Origin: Myotis daubentonii
Lineage: Eukaryota; Chordata; Mammalia; Chiroptera; Vespertilionidae
Assembly (NCBI RefSeq): GCF_963259705.1
Contig: NC_081844.1
Coordinates: 32,615,341-32,679,340 of the forward strand
Reading direction: 5' to 3'
Length of the DNA: 64,000 nucleotides
Shown: one piece after another, positions 10,066 through 22,425 of the stretch
How positions within the stretch are numbered: position 1 is the stretch's first letter
Layout: every line of letters begins with the position of its first letter
Made by a program: the position numbers and the translations under genes
The notes under the pieces: model-generated
Database searches by the model: none
What the model saw: only the letters and a program-made list of their open reading frames with translations
What the model was told of the DNA's origin: nothing

Positions 10066-10792
10066 CTACACATGACGGCATAACTTCCTGCTCCTCCCCC
10101 GCTCTTCACCACCCTTGGCGCCAAGTTCCAATTCTCAGCCCCAACACCCTCCCAGCTCATCCCTCAGCACCCACCCCACCCAGCCATTCCACGTCGGTTC
10201 TGCTCCCAAAGACATGGGCGGACCCTGCTACCACACGGACGGCCCTTGAGGACGTTATGCTCAGGGACAGCAGCCGGCCACAGAAGGACACACTCTGTGC
10301 AATCCCACACAGAGGCGGTCCCTAGCGTTGTCACATCCAGAGGCTGAGGGTAGGATGGTGGGTGGCAGGGGCTGGCTTGGGAATCGATAGTTCTCCACGG
10401 ATGCACCCATTTTACAGAAACTCTGCGGTGCCCGTGAGTTCTTCGAGGGCGGGAATGCGCCCTCTGCACCTTCTCTCATCGTCCTGCAAAGTTTTTGCAA
10501 AGAGTTGGCCTAGACAAGGCCTCTACTGCTTGAGTGAAAAGCTGACAATGTTGCCAAAGAAGAAACGGGCCGTGTGCTTATGAGCTTTGCAAAAAGCGGA
10601 CCACGCACCTCGAGCAGCCATCCGCCTGGGCTGCTTGATCTTCCATCTCAGGTTGAGAAGCAGAAGCTGGAGTCGTCATGGTCCAATTAGCAAGTCATAG
10701 GGTAACAGCCATGTAATACCCAAATTTCCCCAAACACCCATCTTTCTAAATCGAAGTAAACTTCTGACCCAGATGTAAAGTTCATTTAGTGC

Positions 10793-10812
10793 TTAAAAAA
10801 AAAAAAAAAAAG
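10793..10812. repeat. Poly-A run
   Basis: About 18 A residues, with no recognisable SINE body in front of it. Confidence 0.8.
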
Positions 10813-11099
10813 TCAGCCAAATAAAGATTTGGTGTTGGGTAGATGAAACACAAACATGCCCGTTCAGATGTGCCTTTTTCTTTTCACTCAGATGGAATGG
10901 AGACAGCCTGTCTCAGACAAGTGGGTGTTTTGCTGAAGAGAGAGGCAAAGGGATGGGAGGATCTGGAAGATCCTGGACACCCCTCATCTCAGACTACACA
11001 ATCTCTTCTAGCATTGGCTTTATTTTTATTTTTTTGCAAAGATCGGGGGTAGGAGAGAATGGGACACAAAAGCTGAGTAGAAAGAGGGAAGATAGCTGA

Positions 11100-11700
11100 T
11101 TAAGAGAAATAAGAGAGAGCACACGGGCCCCCGCGGGCTCCGCAGCCTGGAGCTAGGAGAAAGCCTTGACAGGATGAGGCATAATTAATGTTTTTGAAAG
11201 CCACATAGGAGGATAAGTTACCACCTGAGCTTGAGAGATACATGAGAACACCCCAGACAAAGCTGAAGAGTAGATGTGCAGCTGTAAAATAAGAGATATG
11301 AGTGGGCGAGGGGCTCGCCGGCCCCAGGCCGAGGAATGGTCCCCATCGTTTCGAGACGGATCGGCGCCAGATCTCAGATCTGAAGGGTTCACCAAGATAC
11401 AGGGAAGGAATCCAGATACGGAGCAGAACAAAACTGTGAGTTGTTAGCGCTGACGTCCCCCACTCGAGCCTGTGGTTTGACCGGCCCCCAGCGTCAGACA
11501 CGCACTGTCCCCTGTCACCGGAGGGAGGCAGAGGCCTGACTCGCATCCAGAGCCTGTGGTTTGACCGGCCCCCAGCGTCAGACATGCTCTGTCCCCTGTC
11601 ACCGGAGGGAGGCAGAGGCCTGACTCGCATCCAGCTCGGCAGTGACGGCGGCGCTGAGCGCGTCACTCCCCCCCTGCGGTGACGGATCATCCTAGGCCAC
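11100..11700 (-). repeat. Possible degraded LTR/ERV segment with 84-bp tandem duplication
   Basis: Unusual composition relative to its neighbours, and a direct 84-bp repeat (11467-11550 and 11551-11634) with two mismatches. On the minus strand the repeat would sit where LTR enhancer repeats often do, upstream of a segment ending ctggcgccgatcc. Family not recognised; it may be ordinary unique sequence. Confidence 0.3.
11467..11634. repeat. 84-bp tandem duplication
   Basis: Two copies, each beginning agcctgtggtttgaccggcc and ending cgcatccag, differing at only two positions (gacacgcact versus gacatgctct). The duplication is recent. Confidence 0.95.
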
Positions 11701-12127
11701 CTGAACGGCTCCAGCTGGAACCTGGAAATCAGGACATCGGGCCACCCGACTCCCCTTCCGTCTCCATCTGCCAGGAAGGGTCTGGAACAATTTGGGGGTT
11801 TTCTGAGGAGGTGCTAAGCAAGAGGACTTTGTGAACTGAGCCGTAAGAGCGGGTGAGGCCAGAACGCCGGTTTGCAGCCTCCTGGCAGTGACACGGAGAG
11901 TCTCGTTTTAAGGCCAGCATGTCCTTAATGCACTCTCATGCTTGCCAGCGTTTGTTTCCAAAAAGAGTGAACCTCAGATGCAGAGCTTTCTGGGAGGAGA
12001 CCCAGGCCAAGGGCAAGGCCGAGGCCGAGGGCGAGGTGACCGAGGCCCTGGCTTCAGGGGGCAAAAATTTAAGGAGGGCTCCAAAGACCGTGGTCCATAA
12101 GGTAAATAATATATGCAACAATTTTTT

Positions 12128-12328
12128 TAAAGGTATTTTCATTGATTTTAGAGAGGAAGGGAGAGAGAGAGAGACATCGATGAGAGAGGAACGCTGATCG
12201 GCTGCCACCCGCACATCCCCCACTGAGGATGGAGCCCGCAACCCAGGCATGTGCCCTGACTAGGAATAGAACTGTGACCTCCTGACTCATAGGTTGATGC
12301 TCAACCACTGAGCCACACCAGCCGGGCT
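12128..12328 (-). repeat. Ves SINE with target-site duplication
   Basis: Antisense GTGTGGCTCAGTGGTTGAGC-type copy flanked by atgcaacaatttttt at 12113-12127 and 12329-12343. Confidence 0.93.
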
Positions 12329-12355
12329 ATGCAACAATTTTTTAAAATAAAAACT

Positions 12356-12585
12356 AAGCCCTGGTTGGTGGCTCAGTTGGTTGATACGTCATCCCGTAGA
12401 CCAAAAGGTTGGGATTCGATTCCCCTGTCAGGGCACATACCTAGTTTTTGGGTTCGATCCCTGGTCGGGGTGCATAGAGGAGGCAACTGATTGATGTTTC
12501 TCTCACATGGATGTTTCTCTCTCTCCCTTCCTCTCTCTCTAAAAATCAATGGAAAAAAATATCCTCAGGTGAGGATTAACAAACA
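12356..12585 (+). repeat. Ves SINE, third subtype
   Basis: Starts gccctggttggtggctcagt and ends with the cctcaggtgaggatta tail of this subtype. Confidence 0.9.
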
Positions 12586-12869
12586 ACAAACAAGAAAAAA
12601 GAAATGAAAAGTTGCATCTCTTACTTGCTTTCTATTTGTACATGTCAGCAGCTAAGTTTCCTTAAAAAAAAATTTAGGTTTAAAAGGAAGGCCATTTAAA
12701 GAAGATTAAATAACTATGTTCATGGGCTACATAGAGCTATGCCCCCATGAACCCCTCCCGTTTGTGGTTTTAATAATATCCCTGACAGCTACAAGTTCCA
12801 GCCCAGAGTCAGGTCCAAATGGCCACTGGAACCTTCTTCTGGATGACCTCAGGTGACCCCTGTGACCCT

Positions 12870-13335
12870 CCCACTTCCTGGTATTTACACCCCTGAGTAA
12901 TTTCCTCCCCTTGAGAGTGATCAGGACCTATGACTTGCTTCTAAACAACAGACTATGGCAGAGGTGATGGTATGTCGCTGTCATGATTACATGACATTAT
13001 GTAAGACTCTGTCTTAGCAGACTGGAGCTGGCTTGATGAAGTAAGTGACCGTGCTGGAGAAGCGACCTCTAGTAGCTGAGAGTGGCTATCCGCTGACAGC
13101 CAGCTAAAGCCGGGCCCCTCACCACCTGTCAACAACCTGAATGAGTTTGGAAGTGGGTCCTTCCTCAGTCAGGCCTTCATATGAGAACACAGCCCAGCCA
13201 GCCCTCCTATTGCAGTCCCGTGAGACCCTGAGCAGAGAACCCAGCTGGGTCATGTCCAGACTTCTGACCCACAGAAACTGTGAGATAATAAACAGAAACT
13301 GTTTCAGGCAACCACATTTGTGGCAACTTGTCACC
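12870..13335 (+). repeat. Old LTR-like repeat (MaLR type)
   Basis: cttgcttctaaacaacagac, gatgaagtaagtgaccgtgc, ttggaagtgggtccttcctc and cagaaactgtgagataataa follow a common mammalian LTR-like consensus. A relative lies at 14300-14812. Confidence 0.6.
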
Positions 13336-14199
13336 ACAATCCAAGGACTGACAAGCATCTCCAATCTGACACACACCAGACTGAGTTCCTGAGAGCTCTT
13401 CTCATGCCCCCACAATCCCTGTTCCTCCCACGGTTTCCCCTCAGACAGCAGCTCTGCCTCTGTGATCACTCAGGGCAAGAGGTCATTGGTGTCACTTTCT
13501 CAGAGCCCCCATCCAGTCTGCCTGACAATTGTCAGCCTTCACCTTCAAAATATATCCAGGACTGGGCCAGCTCCACCATTTCCACCCTGGGATAAGGAGA
13601 GCATCGCCTTGGCCTGATCGAGGGCTGGCTGCTTCCATCCTCGTCACCAAAAACCCGAGTCAGGCCGCGTCTCGCCTCTGCTCAACCCTCCCCATGGCTC
13701 TCACTCCCCGAGGTCCCACCTGATCTTTGGTTTGTGTCTTCCTCCCTCCTCCCTCGGTCGGATCCGGCCACCTGGGCTTCGTCGTCGTTCCTCAGTCATT
13801 CCGGGCACAGTCCAGGCGCAGGGCCTTTGCACGCGCTCTGCCCCCGCACCGGGTGTGCTTATCTACGGCCTCATGGCTGTTCCCGCCACAGCCCCGCTTT
13901 GTTTTCTCCTGAATTTTGTAAGCTGTGCGCATGGGAGTAGATGGCAGGGTGGTTTCTTCCAGGATGCAGAGCCTGGGCGCCCTGGAGTCCCCTTGGGAGA
14001 CGGGGCTGATCCTTTGAGAAGGGAGCCAGCGAGGGAACAGCCACAGTGTTCTCTCCACTCTCCCCCGATACTGGCCAGGAGAGTGAGTATCTCACGCTGC
14101 ACTCTGGCCTTGCAGTTGGAGGAGTGCAGTGTGATAACTGCAGCTGGTGCACTGCTCCTCAAGAGAATGAATATGTGCGGAGAGAAAGGCATCACATTA

Positions 14200-14315
14200 A
14201 ATATTTACACACATTATCACCACTCTGCTGGGAGGCCAGCCATATTCTGCTAGAAGAGGAAACGGAGGCACACAGGAGCTAGGCGGCTTGTCCACGGTCA
14301 CAGGATGTGGTGGTT
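14200..14315. repeat. MIR-like SINE fragment
   Basis: The core pattern agaagaggaaacggaggcac then cttgtccacggtcacaggat is typical of an ancient MIR (gaggaaactgaggcacagag, caaggtcacaca). Confidence 0.6.
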
Positions 14316-14812
14316 TGAAAATGCCCACAAAGTCTTTGCCCCCCGCTCTGTGGCAGAGCCCAATTTGCCTCCTTTTGAGTGCAGACTACTTGATGAGTCA
14401 ACCCTAATGCCAGAAGCGATGGAGCGTGACTTCTGAGACTAAGTTATAAAGATGCGTGACTTCCTCCTTACTCTCTCCGGGATCACTCAATAGGCCATCC
14501 CAGCCACCATGTTGCGAGGACGCTCAAGCAGCACGACACAGGGGCCACACGCGGCCAGAAGTAGGAACCTCCCGCCAACAGCCACACAGGGAGCCATTCT
14601 TGAAGTTGCTCCTCTAGCCCCAGTCAAGCTTTCAGATGAGGCAGCCCCCAACCAGAAGCTTGACTAGGAGACAGACCCCCAGCCAGAGCCACTCAGATCA
14701 TCACTCCCAAATTCTTACCCACCGAAACTGGCAAAATGAGTATCTGCTTTTCACTCTGCTATATTTGGAGGTAATTTGTTATGCAGCAACCGATAATTAG
14801 TACACAGGATTC
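14300..14812 (+). repeat. Old LTR-like repeat (MaLR type)
   Basis: The terminal part aggtaatttgttatgcagca then accgataattagtaca is the diagnostic 3' end of this family. It is the better preserved of the two related copies. Confidence 0.65.
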
Positions 14813-15077
14813 CAGAGCCCGTGAGCCTTCTGTCTGGTTTTCCGAGTTCCCTCCCAGGAAGCACACAGTCTTCTCAGCGGCCCATCCTGAACCTGTCTCT
14901 TCATAGCCCTTAGCCCCCTGTCCTTCCTGCATTTGGCCAAGTGCCCTCCATGAATCTCCTCTTTGCCTTCAATGGACAGTTTTCCTTAATTGGTTAAGAC
15001 AGTGGTTCATCCTCTCCAAGGGGGAACAGAATGCTTGGGTTCACTTTCTTCCAAGCAGGATAAGCTATCAACTTCAG

Positions 15078-15262
15078 CCCTAACCAGTTTGGCTCAGTGG
15101 ATAGAGCATCGGCCTGCGGACTGAAGGGTCCCAGGTTCGATTCCGGCCAAGGGCATGCACCTTGGTTGCGGGCACATCCCCAGTAGGGGGTGTGCAGGAG
15201 GCAGCTGATCGATGTTTCTAATTCTCTATCCCTCTCCCTTCCTCTCTATAAAAAATAATTAA
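15078..15262 (+). repeat. Ves SINE
   Basis: Starts gccctaaccagtttggctca and ends in an A-rich tail. The next copy follows within 15 bp in the same direction. Confidence 0.93.
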
Positions 15263-15275
15263 AAAAAAAAAAAAG

Positions 15276-15490
15276 CCCTAGCTGGTTTGGTTCAATGGAC
15301 AGGGCATCAGCCTGCGGACTGAAGGGTCCCAGGTTCGATTCCTTTCAAGGGCACATGCCCAGGTTGCGGCCTCAATCCCCAGTAAGGGGCGTGCAGGAGA
15401 CAGCCAATCAATGATTCTCTCTCATCATTGTTTCTAGTTCTCTCTTCTCCCTTCCTCTCTCTGAAATCAATTAAAAAAAAAAAAAAAAAC
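15276..15490 (+). repeat. Ves SINE, tandem to the previous one
   Basis: Head gccctagctggtttggttca; the body is a mosaic, with a first-subtype head and a second-subtype tail (tctgaaatcaatt). It was probably inserted into the A-tail of the 15078-15262 copy. Confidence 0.9.
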
Positions 15491-16258
15491 TTGAACAAAA
15501 CCGCTAACTCCATATCAGCTTTGCCCCTGGCACCTAAACGTCTCCCCCAGCTCACTCTCAACACCGTCACCTCTTGCCCACCTGCCTGCGGGACCTTTTT
15601 CTTTCTGCTAACCCAAGGTGATCCTGTATTTTAGAATCTCTCATCCCACCTCTCTCCCCATGTTCGGTCCCACTGCAGCCAAGACGTGTTTATGGAACAG
15701 GCACCACTTGTCTACACCGCACCTCTCCTGCTGCTCCCCACCCGCTTCCCCAGGTTCAAACCAAGCCAGGAAAACTCCCTCCCCTTTGCCCCAGCTGCAT
15801 GAAATAAATCACTCCGCAAGCCTAAAGGAAATTTGATAAGTTTGGTCTGCTCTTTTCTCTTTGTCTGTGGACTTTTTGTTAGGTTTTCATGGGAAGAGGT
15901 ATTTGTGAGAAAACTATTTGTGGTGATGATATCTGGTGTTCTTGCAGCTTTATAACACGCACAGGGGAAATGGAGTTGGAGATCTTGGGGGTGGGGTGCA
16001 GGGGAGAAGCCGACAAACACCCAGGTGATACGCAGGAAAACAGATGAAGAAGCCCAGGTTTGAAAAAAGAAACTCCCAATCACATAGGACTTCTGTCATT
16101 TAAAATGAATACAGGTCCTGAATGCCATGGGGGTCCCTGGCTTGGATCCCAGGACAGAAAAGACGTGAGTGGGAACACAGGAAATTAGAATAAAGTCTCT
16201 GAGAGTGCTGACAATGTTAATTTTTTAGTTCTGATTATTGTGCTGTGGCTACATAAAA

Positions 16259-16486
16259 TTTTTTAAAATATATTTTTATTGACTTCAGAGAGGAAGGGAG
16301 CAGGAGAGAGAGATAGAAACATCAGTGATTAGAGAGAATCATTGATTGGCTGCCTCCTGCATGCCCTGCACTGGAGGATCGAGCCCGCAATCCAGGCATG
16401 TGCCCCAATCTGGAATCACACCATGACCTCCTGGTTCATAGGTTGATGCTCAACCACCGAGCCACGCCCGCCGGGCATTATATAAG
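16259..16486 (-). repeat. Ves SINE, second subtype
   Basis: Antisense copy from tttttaaaatatatttttat to gagccacgcccgccgggc. Confidence 0.92.
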
Positions 16487-16907
16487 CTTTTAACACCAGC
16501 GGAAGCTGGGCGAAGGGGGGATGGGGCCTTCCCTGCTATCTTTGCCACTGAAATTATTCCAGAATCGTTTTCTTTCTTTTTTTTCTTTCTTAGGAATCAT
16601 TTTCTTTAACTAACAGAGGTAAAGTAAGTAAAACAACAAAGCCTTATGCAGATATCAGCCAACAACTCTGAATAGGTTATCCTCTGGGTTAATTTTAAAG
16701 CCACGCAGATTCACATAATTAGCTGGAACAGCCATTTCCCTGTCCCCTCTTGCGTGGAGCTGATGTGCTTATGCCCAGAGAAGCAGCCATGAGCACCACG
16801 TCCACGCCTGGCACCTGTGCGCTCACAGATTCAGTGAGTTAAGTGAGCCCTCACGGGGCCGCACAGCTGTCCTCACTTTATAGATGACAAACTGAGCCTG
16901 AGGAGAC

Positions 16908-17104
16908 TATCTCCTCTCTGTTTCGGTCTCTCTGTCTCTCTACATCTGTCTCTCGCCTCTCCCTGTCTGTCTGTGTCTGCCTCCATCTCTCTGTCTCTCT
17001 CTATCTCTGCCTTTTGATCTCTTGTCTGTCTGTCTCTCTGCCCCTCTCTGTCTCTGTTTCTCTGCCTCTGTCTCTGTCTCTCTCTGTCTCTCTCAGCCCT
17101 TCTC
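16908..17104. repeat. CT/CTGT-rich simple repeat
   Basis: About 200 bp of tctctgtctctc units, a homopyrimidine-biased tract. The Arg/Asp/Glu-rich frame on the other strand is a by-product. Confidence 0.92.
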
Positions 17105-17612
17105 CCCTCCTCTCTTAAACGCACACAATTGCTAGAATTCCAGGAATTGCTCCCATTTTGCTAGTGGCTTCTCTACCACGAACCCCAGGACCTTCTGTCC
17201 AGGTGAGGCAGGCGGGCCATGAAGACAGGGACCAGAGACCGTGGCATCCACACGGCTCCATCACACACACCCTCCCCCCGCCCGTCCCTCTCTCCTTCTT
17301 TCCCAAAGGATGGGAACAGCAGCCCAGACCCAGGCCCGCTCTGCCTCCACCCCAGCCTCCTCCGCGGCCGACAGGACTCACCTGGCCGCGCGTCGGGGGA
17401 ACACCTGCCTCTAGAGTTCACTCTGCAGTCCCGCCTGCCAGGCGTCCGAATGGACAGACGGCTGCGGTAACAGGAGAGGCCTTTCTGCCGCAGGCGGTTC
17501 CACATCAGAGAACCGGCCTTGGTAAAAGGCCGTCCAACATGCTTCTGTCTACACTGCAAGCCAGGTGTTTTGCACCCTATGCCCTCACAATTCTGCAAAG
17601 ACAACTTTGACC

Positions 17613-17613
17613 A

Positions 17614-17656
<43 letters not shown>
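17613..17656. repeat. (CA)n microsatellite
   Basis: About 22 uninterrupted CA units; likely polymorphic. Confidence 0.97.
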
Positions 17657-17658
<2 letters not shown>

Positions 17659-17835
17659 AGGGGCTCCCGGGCCCACCACTCGCATCCACACTGTATGAGC
17701 GCATGGACACACGTCTGCGCTTTTGTTTGCTGGGACGAGAGGGCTGCCCGCTGCAACATGGACTCGGGATGCGTGTCAGCAGCAGTGACTCTTGCCCCAT
17801 TTTCCAGATGAGGAAGCTTGTAAGGGGGGCTCCCA

Positions 17836-18262
17836 CACACGCAGTCACACACTCAACCTCACGCAACCACACACTGTTGCGACTAAGCCAAAGCCAATTG
17901 CACACCACAAACATACAGACACACAAAAACACACCATCACATACAACCACACACAAGGACACAGCCACGTGTGATCACACGTAATTACACAATCATATAC
18001 AGCCACACACTGTCACTACATGCACAACCATACACAGTTACACAGGCACACAACACACCATGATACAACCACACATAATCAGGACCACACACAATCACAT
18101 ACAATATCACACATGCGACCACACAGGCACACACAGCCAGACACAGACCTAGACACAAACACGTATTGACACAACCACACACAATCATGATCACATGCAG
18201 TCACACATGTGGTCACACACGTGGCGCAACCACACAGTCTCACAAACACACACACGCACCAC
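17836..18262. repeat. Degenerate CACA-rich array
   Basis: Over 400 bp of short units such as acaaccacacacaatcacat, with no fixed period. It looks like an old decayed satellite expanded from the neighbouring CA repeat. Confidence 0.85.
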
Positions 18263-19212
18263 CTGGGCTTGGGGTCTGCAGGCTCAGCCCCCCATGGGCA
18301 CAGGCAGAGTTGCCGTGGAGGCCACCACCCCTGCTGGTCAGATGTTACGTCCCAAGTCACGATGCACAGAAGGTGTCACCGGTGCCCGGGGTTCACAGGG
18401 GCGTCTCCTCACAGTCCCAGTGAGTGAACACGAACCGGGCAAGGGGCCTGGGGGATGTGAAGACATGTTCCCCAAACCTCTGGCCATCCCAACGCCCATG
18501 CCTTCCCGTGTGGGGTCTGGGGAGCCGGGCTTTGACCCCTGAAAGACGGGTAAGGGGAGTGAGGACTTAGCCCTCCTCAGCCAAGTCGTGGGAAATACAC
18601 ACATTCCTGATGAGACCATGGGAACTTGGAGAATATCACAAAATGTGTGCTGAGCATGGCTTTCCTGTGCCGTGTAACTAAATCCCCCAGCAAAGACAAC
18701 TCCACCCCAATTTCAGGCTTACAACACACCCTCCCCAAACCGTTACCCCCAAAGCCTTGTCATTTTATTCACTCACCAGCAACTGGGAAACTGAGACGGG
18801 GAGAGAAGCACAGCGACTTCCTATCAAACGCAAGTCAGTCGTTACCCATCTTTGTCCATCTGAGTTCTGCCCACGCCCGGCCCCCTCCCCCACGCCCCCA
18901 CCCCAAGACGCCGGGCTGAGGCACCACCCTTGGTTTTAGTCACATTAATTCACAGAAAGGCCAGAAAACTGCCGTCGGGGATGGGGAGTCCTGGGACCTC
19001 CTGCCTGCAGCGTGCACGCGCGGGTGCGCCGCCTCTACACGGGTTCACATACCCCAGAGGGGTCTACACAGCCCTCTGCGTGCACACAGCCAGTCCCCAT
19101 GTCTACACGGACGCAGTCCCCCAGTCGTCCACGCATCTGCCAAGCCACGTCCACACAACGCGACGCCCGGGAGAACTGAGGCTCAGGGAGGGGCCTCTCT
19201 GCCCCATTTCAG

Positions 19213-19232
19213 GAGACCCCCCCCCCCCCCCC
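19213..19232. repeat. Poly-C run
   Basis: About 20 consecutive C residues; the complementary strand is a G-run with quadruplex potential. Confidence 0.9.
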
Positions 19233-19339
19233 ACCGGCTCACAGACCCGGACTCACCGCGCTCTGCCCGAGGCTGCACCGCGTCCAGCGCCCGCTGCGCC
19301 CGCTGCGCAAACCGAGCCCGACCTTAGCGAGCCGGGCGG

Positions 19340-19510
19340 GGCTGGGGCATCGCGCACTGGGCTGGGGCGGCACCTGGGCTGGGGGCAACACAGGTTGGGG
19401 GCGGGACCTGGGCTGGAGGCGGGACCTGTGCAGGGGGTGGCTCAGGCTTGGGTAGCACCTGGGTTGGCAGCCGGGACTGGGCTGGGGGGCGGGACCTGAG
19501 CTTGGGGCGC
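19340..19510. repeat. Degenerate GC-rich minisatellite
   Basis: Seven or eight imperfect units of about 20 bp of the form gggctgggggcgggacct. Several units carry a GGGCGGG Sp1-like box. Confidence 0.75.
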
Positions 19511-19869
19511 CACCGGGTAGAAGCGCTCACTCCCTCCCCCACCGGGGCATCACCTACCTCCCCGCCCCGCCCCAAGTGCTCCCCATCCCGGCCCCTCCCC
19601 GCCACTCTCAGCCCCCCCCAGCGGACGCTGCGGCCCAGGTGAAGCTCCAGCAGTGGACCACCCGCTTGGGGAACGGGACCAGCAGAGGGTGGGGAGTGGG
19701 TGCACAGGTGCCTGGGAGCCAGGGGTTGGTCAGGTGGAGGACAGGGCCTGGGCAGGTGAGCTCCTGGGCAGGTGGTCCGGGATGAGGGCAGGGGAGGGGT
19801 GCAGGGATCTGCGGAAGCTGATGCTCAGAGAGCTCGGGAAGGGGTGCCCTGTGTGAATAACTACAATAT

Positions 19870-20300
19870 TTTTAAAAAAATAAACTTGCTTTGAGAACAG
19901 TTTTGGATTTACAGAAATGTCATGAAGATAGTACTAGAGTTTCCAAGTACCTGGCTCTCAGTGTCCCCCACTGTTGGCATCTTACATCACCGTGGGATAT
20001 TAACAAACTGATGTCCACACCTTGTTAACTAGCGCGGCTTTATTCAGATTCCTCGGTTTCCCCAGTATCTACCCAGGGCTCGCGGGGCAGGCGTTTCTCA
20101 GCCTTCCCTCTTTCCGGACGGACGCCGTGGGACGCCGTGGGCAGCAGTGAGGAGGCGGCTCAGGAGTTTGGTGGACGCTCCTCTGTTGGGGTTCTTCAGG
20201 TGTGTTTCTCACCGTCTGGCTGGGCAATGGCTGGATCTCTTTTTGGCACACCTGGCAGGGCCCCGGGGCAGCCAGCCTCCCCTCTCACTTCCATCTTGGA
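19870..20300. repeat. L1 LINE fragment
   Basis: gagaacagttttggatttac, ttggcatcttacatcaccgt and ggctttattcagattcctcg match a familiar old L1 3' region. Orientation not assigned. Confidence 0.6.
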
Positions 20301-20668
20301 TTGCTCATTCCTACTAGGACACCATGCCCACCCGCCCTTAAAACTGTTAGGACTGTAGGGCAATATAACCCTCCTTAACGGCCCTTTTAAGCTTCTCGCC
20401 ACAGGAGACACAGGCCAGGAAAGCAAGCTTGCTGGACACCAGGAGTCAGACCATGTAAAGAACTGAAACGGTCCTGAAGACATCTGATCGCACACCTGAG
20501 TTCCACCGCATTCCAAGCCCACCAACTCAGCCCTCAACCCCACTGACGACGATTCCCCCCGGGGACTGCATAGAAGGGTGCTGCCATCATCAATCCAATG
20601 TCCCCTGGGCTCAGTGCTGTGGATAGTCCATCCCCCAGTCCCTTCCCGTAAATAAATTCAATTTTCTT

Positions 20669-20898
20669 TTCTTTTTTTCTTTTTTTAAATATATTTTATT
20701 AATTTTTTACAGAGAGGAAGGGAGAGGGATAGAGAGTTAGAAACATCGATGAGAGAGAAACATCGACCAGCTGCCTCCTGCACTCTCCCTACTGGGGATG
20801 TGCCTGCAACCAAGGTACATGCCCTTGACCAGAATCGAACCTGGGACCCTTGAGTCTGCAGGCCAACGCTCTATCCACTGAGCCAAACCAGTCAGGGC
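20669..20898 (-). repeat. Ves SINE with perfect 18-bp target-site duplication
   Basis: Antisense near-consensus copy flanked by aataaattcaattttctt at 20651-20668 and 20899-20916. A young insertion. Confidence 0.95.
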
Positions 20899-22210
20899 AA
20901 TAAATTCAATTTTCTTAAATCATCATCTGAGATGGCTATTTAGCCTCCCCACAGGCACCACCCACCAGGTTCGCCTTTCAAAAACCCACCGTCTTTGTTC
21001 AGGACACTTCCAGAATATTTTGAACCAGTCGTTTTACCACCATCAGTTGCAACATCTTTGTGCCCTAAGAGGTATTTACTGTTTGGGGGAGGGCTGCGGC
21101 CACAGGGGCCACGCCTGCTGTTGGAGGGGGAGCTGTCCCTCGGGGTCCCAGCTACCTGCAGCAGGCTCCCCGTTACTGAACACGTGCGGGTTCTCTCTGG
21201 TGCTCAGGGTGATCCTGCAGAAGCAGCTGTCACTCTTTCTGGCGGAAGAGGCAGCTGTAGCCCCAGAGGGCAGTGATGTGTCCAAAGTCACCCAGCTCAA
21301 GACCTGGGTTCTTCCCCCTGCTACCCCCTTCTTTGAGCCAGGAGAGCTGTGAGGGGAGGACCCTGCAACCCCTGGGGGCCACCCTCTGCCCTCCCAGGGC
21401 ATCCACTGGGCTCTTTATGGAGCTCCAGCCCCCTGACATGTCCATGACTTCCCCACATGGCTGGCGATCCCCTCCCCTAACCAAGGCCCTCACCCTTCAT
21501 CTCAGAATGCTGGCACCAGCCAGGCTCACTTCCCCACCCAGCCTAGAACCACCCCTCCTGAGTCCTTTGGGCTCAGCTAACAGTTGCCTCCCCCAGGCAG
21601 CCTTCCCTGATACCTGCTTTCCAAGTTGGAGCTAGGGGCCTCTCCTGCACTGACCCGTGGCCTGTCCTTCCTCACCAGAGTCACCCAGGTCAGAGCAGGG
21701 TCCAAAACTCAGCTTCATCCGTGGGCCCGTGCAGGGGCCCTGGCACACTGCAGGCACTCGGTGAAGGCTGGCGAATGAATGAGCAGATGAATGGAAAACG
21801 TGTGCAAACGGAGCAACTGTCAATAAAAGGAAACCACTGTCCTTACAGCAGGTGTTCAAGACGCTCAGCTGTGCCCCCCAGAAGAGCAGAAATACAACGT
21901 GGTCTCTCCAGAGAAGTGTGTGGGGCTCTCCCTACCTGGGCACCTGCTGGCTCTGCCACCTCACCAAGGCCTGGCCACCACCAGTTGTGCAGAATGGACA
22001 GACCACCAAGTCAACAGTGACTCGGTGCCGCCCCAGGCACCTGCCCTCGGGCTCAGCCCCCAGGACGGGCAGTGGGTATGTCCCCACCACATCAGAGGAC
22101 TCAGAGACGGATGAGCCTGCCCAAGACCACTCTGAGGCACTCCTTGTAGAAAAGCTAATCAGGATCACTACCCGTTAAAATTTACGAACAACTCTGACTT
22201 TATTCTAGAA

Positions 22211-22425
22211 CAGGAGTGGGCAAACTTTTTGACTCGAGGGCCACAGTGGGTTCTTAAACTGGACCGGAGGGCCGGAACAAAAGCATGGATGGAATGTTTG
22301 TGTGAACTAATATAAATTCAAAGTAAACATCATTACATAAAAGGGTACGGTCTTTTTATTTTTTTAGTTTTATTCATTTCAAACGGGCTGGATCCGGCCC
22401 GCGGGCCGTAGTTTGCCCACGGCTG
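22211..22425. mobile_element. Non-autonomous hAT element with perfect 8-bp duplication
   Basis: A 215-bp element bounded by CAGGAGTGGGCAAAC and GTTTGCCCACGGCTG, which are inverted repeats matching at 13 of 15 positions. It is flanked on both sides by ttctagaa (22203-22210 and 22426-22433), the 8-bp duplication typical of hAT transposition. There is no coding capacity, so it was mobilised in trans. Confidence 0.92.

Larger units (their letters stand above)
19000..19660. promoter_or_regulatory. CpG-rich block, candidate distal TMPRSS9 promoter
   Basis: CpG-dense sequence. A minus-strand splice donor, gagcgcg followed by gtgagtc, lies at 19257/19256, so a non-coding exon reading leftwards toward TMPRSS9 would end at 19257. 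The block lies 15.5 kb upstream of the TMPRSS9 ATG. The exon assignment is inferred. Confidence 0.35.

Noticed and set aside
16873..17124. Arg/Asp/Glu-rich minus-strand frame
   Set aside because: Entirely within a CT simple repeat.
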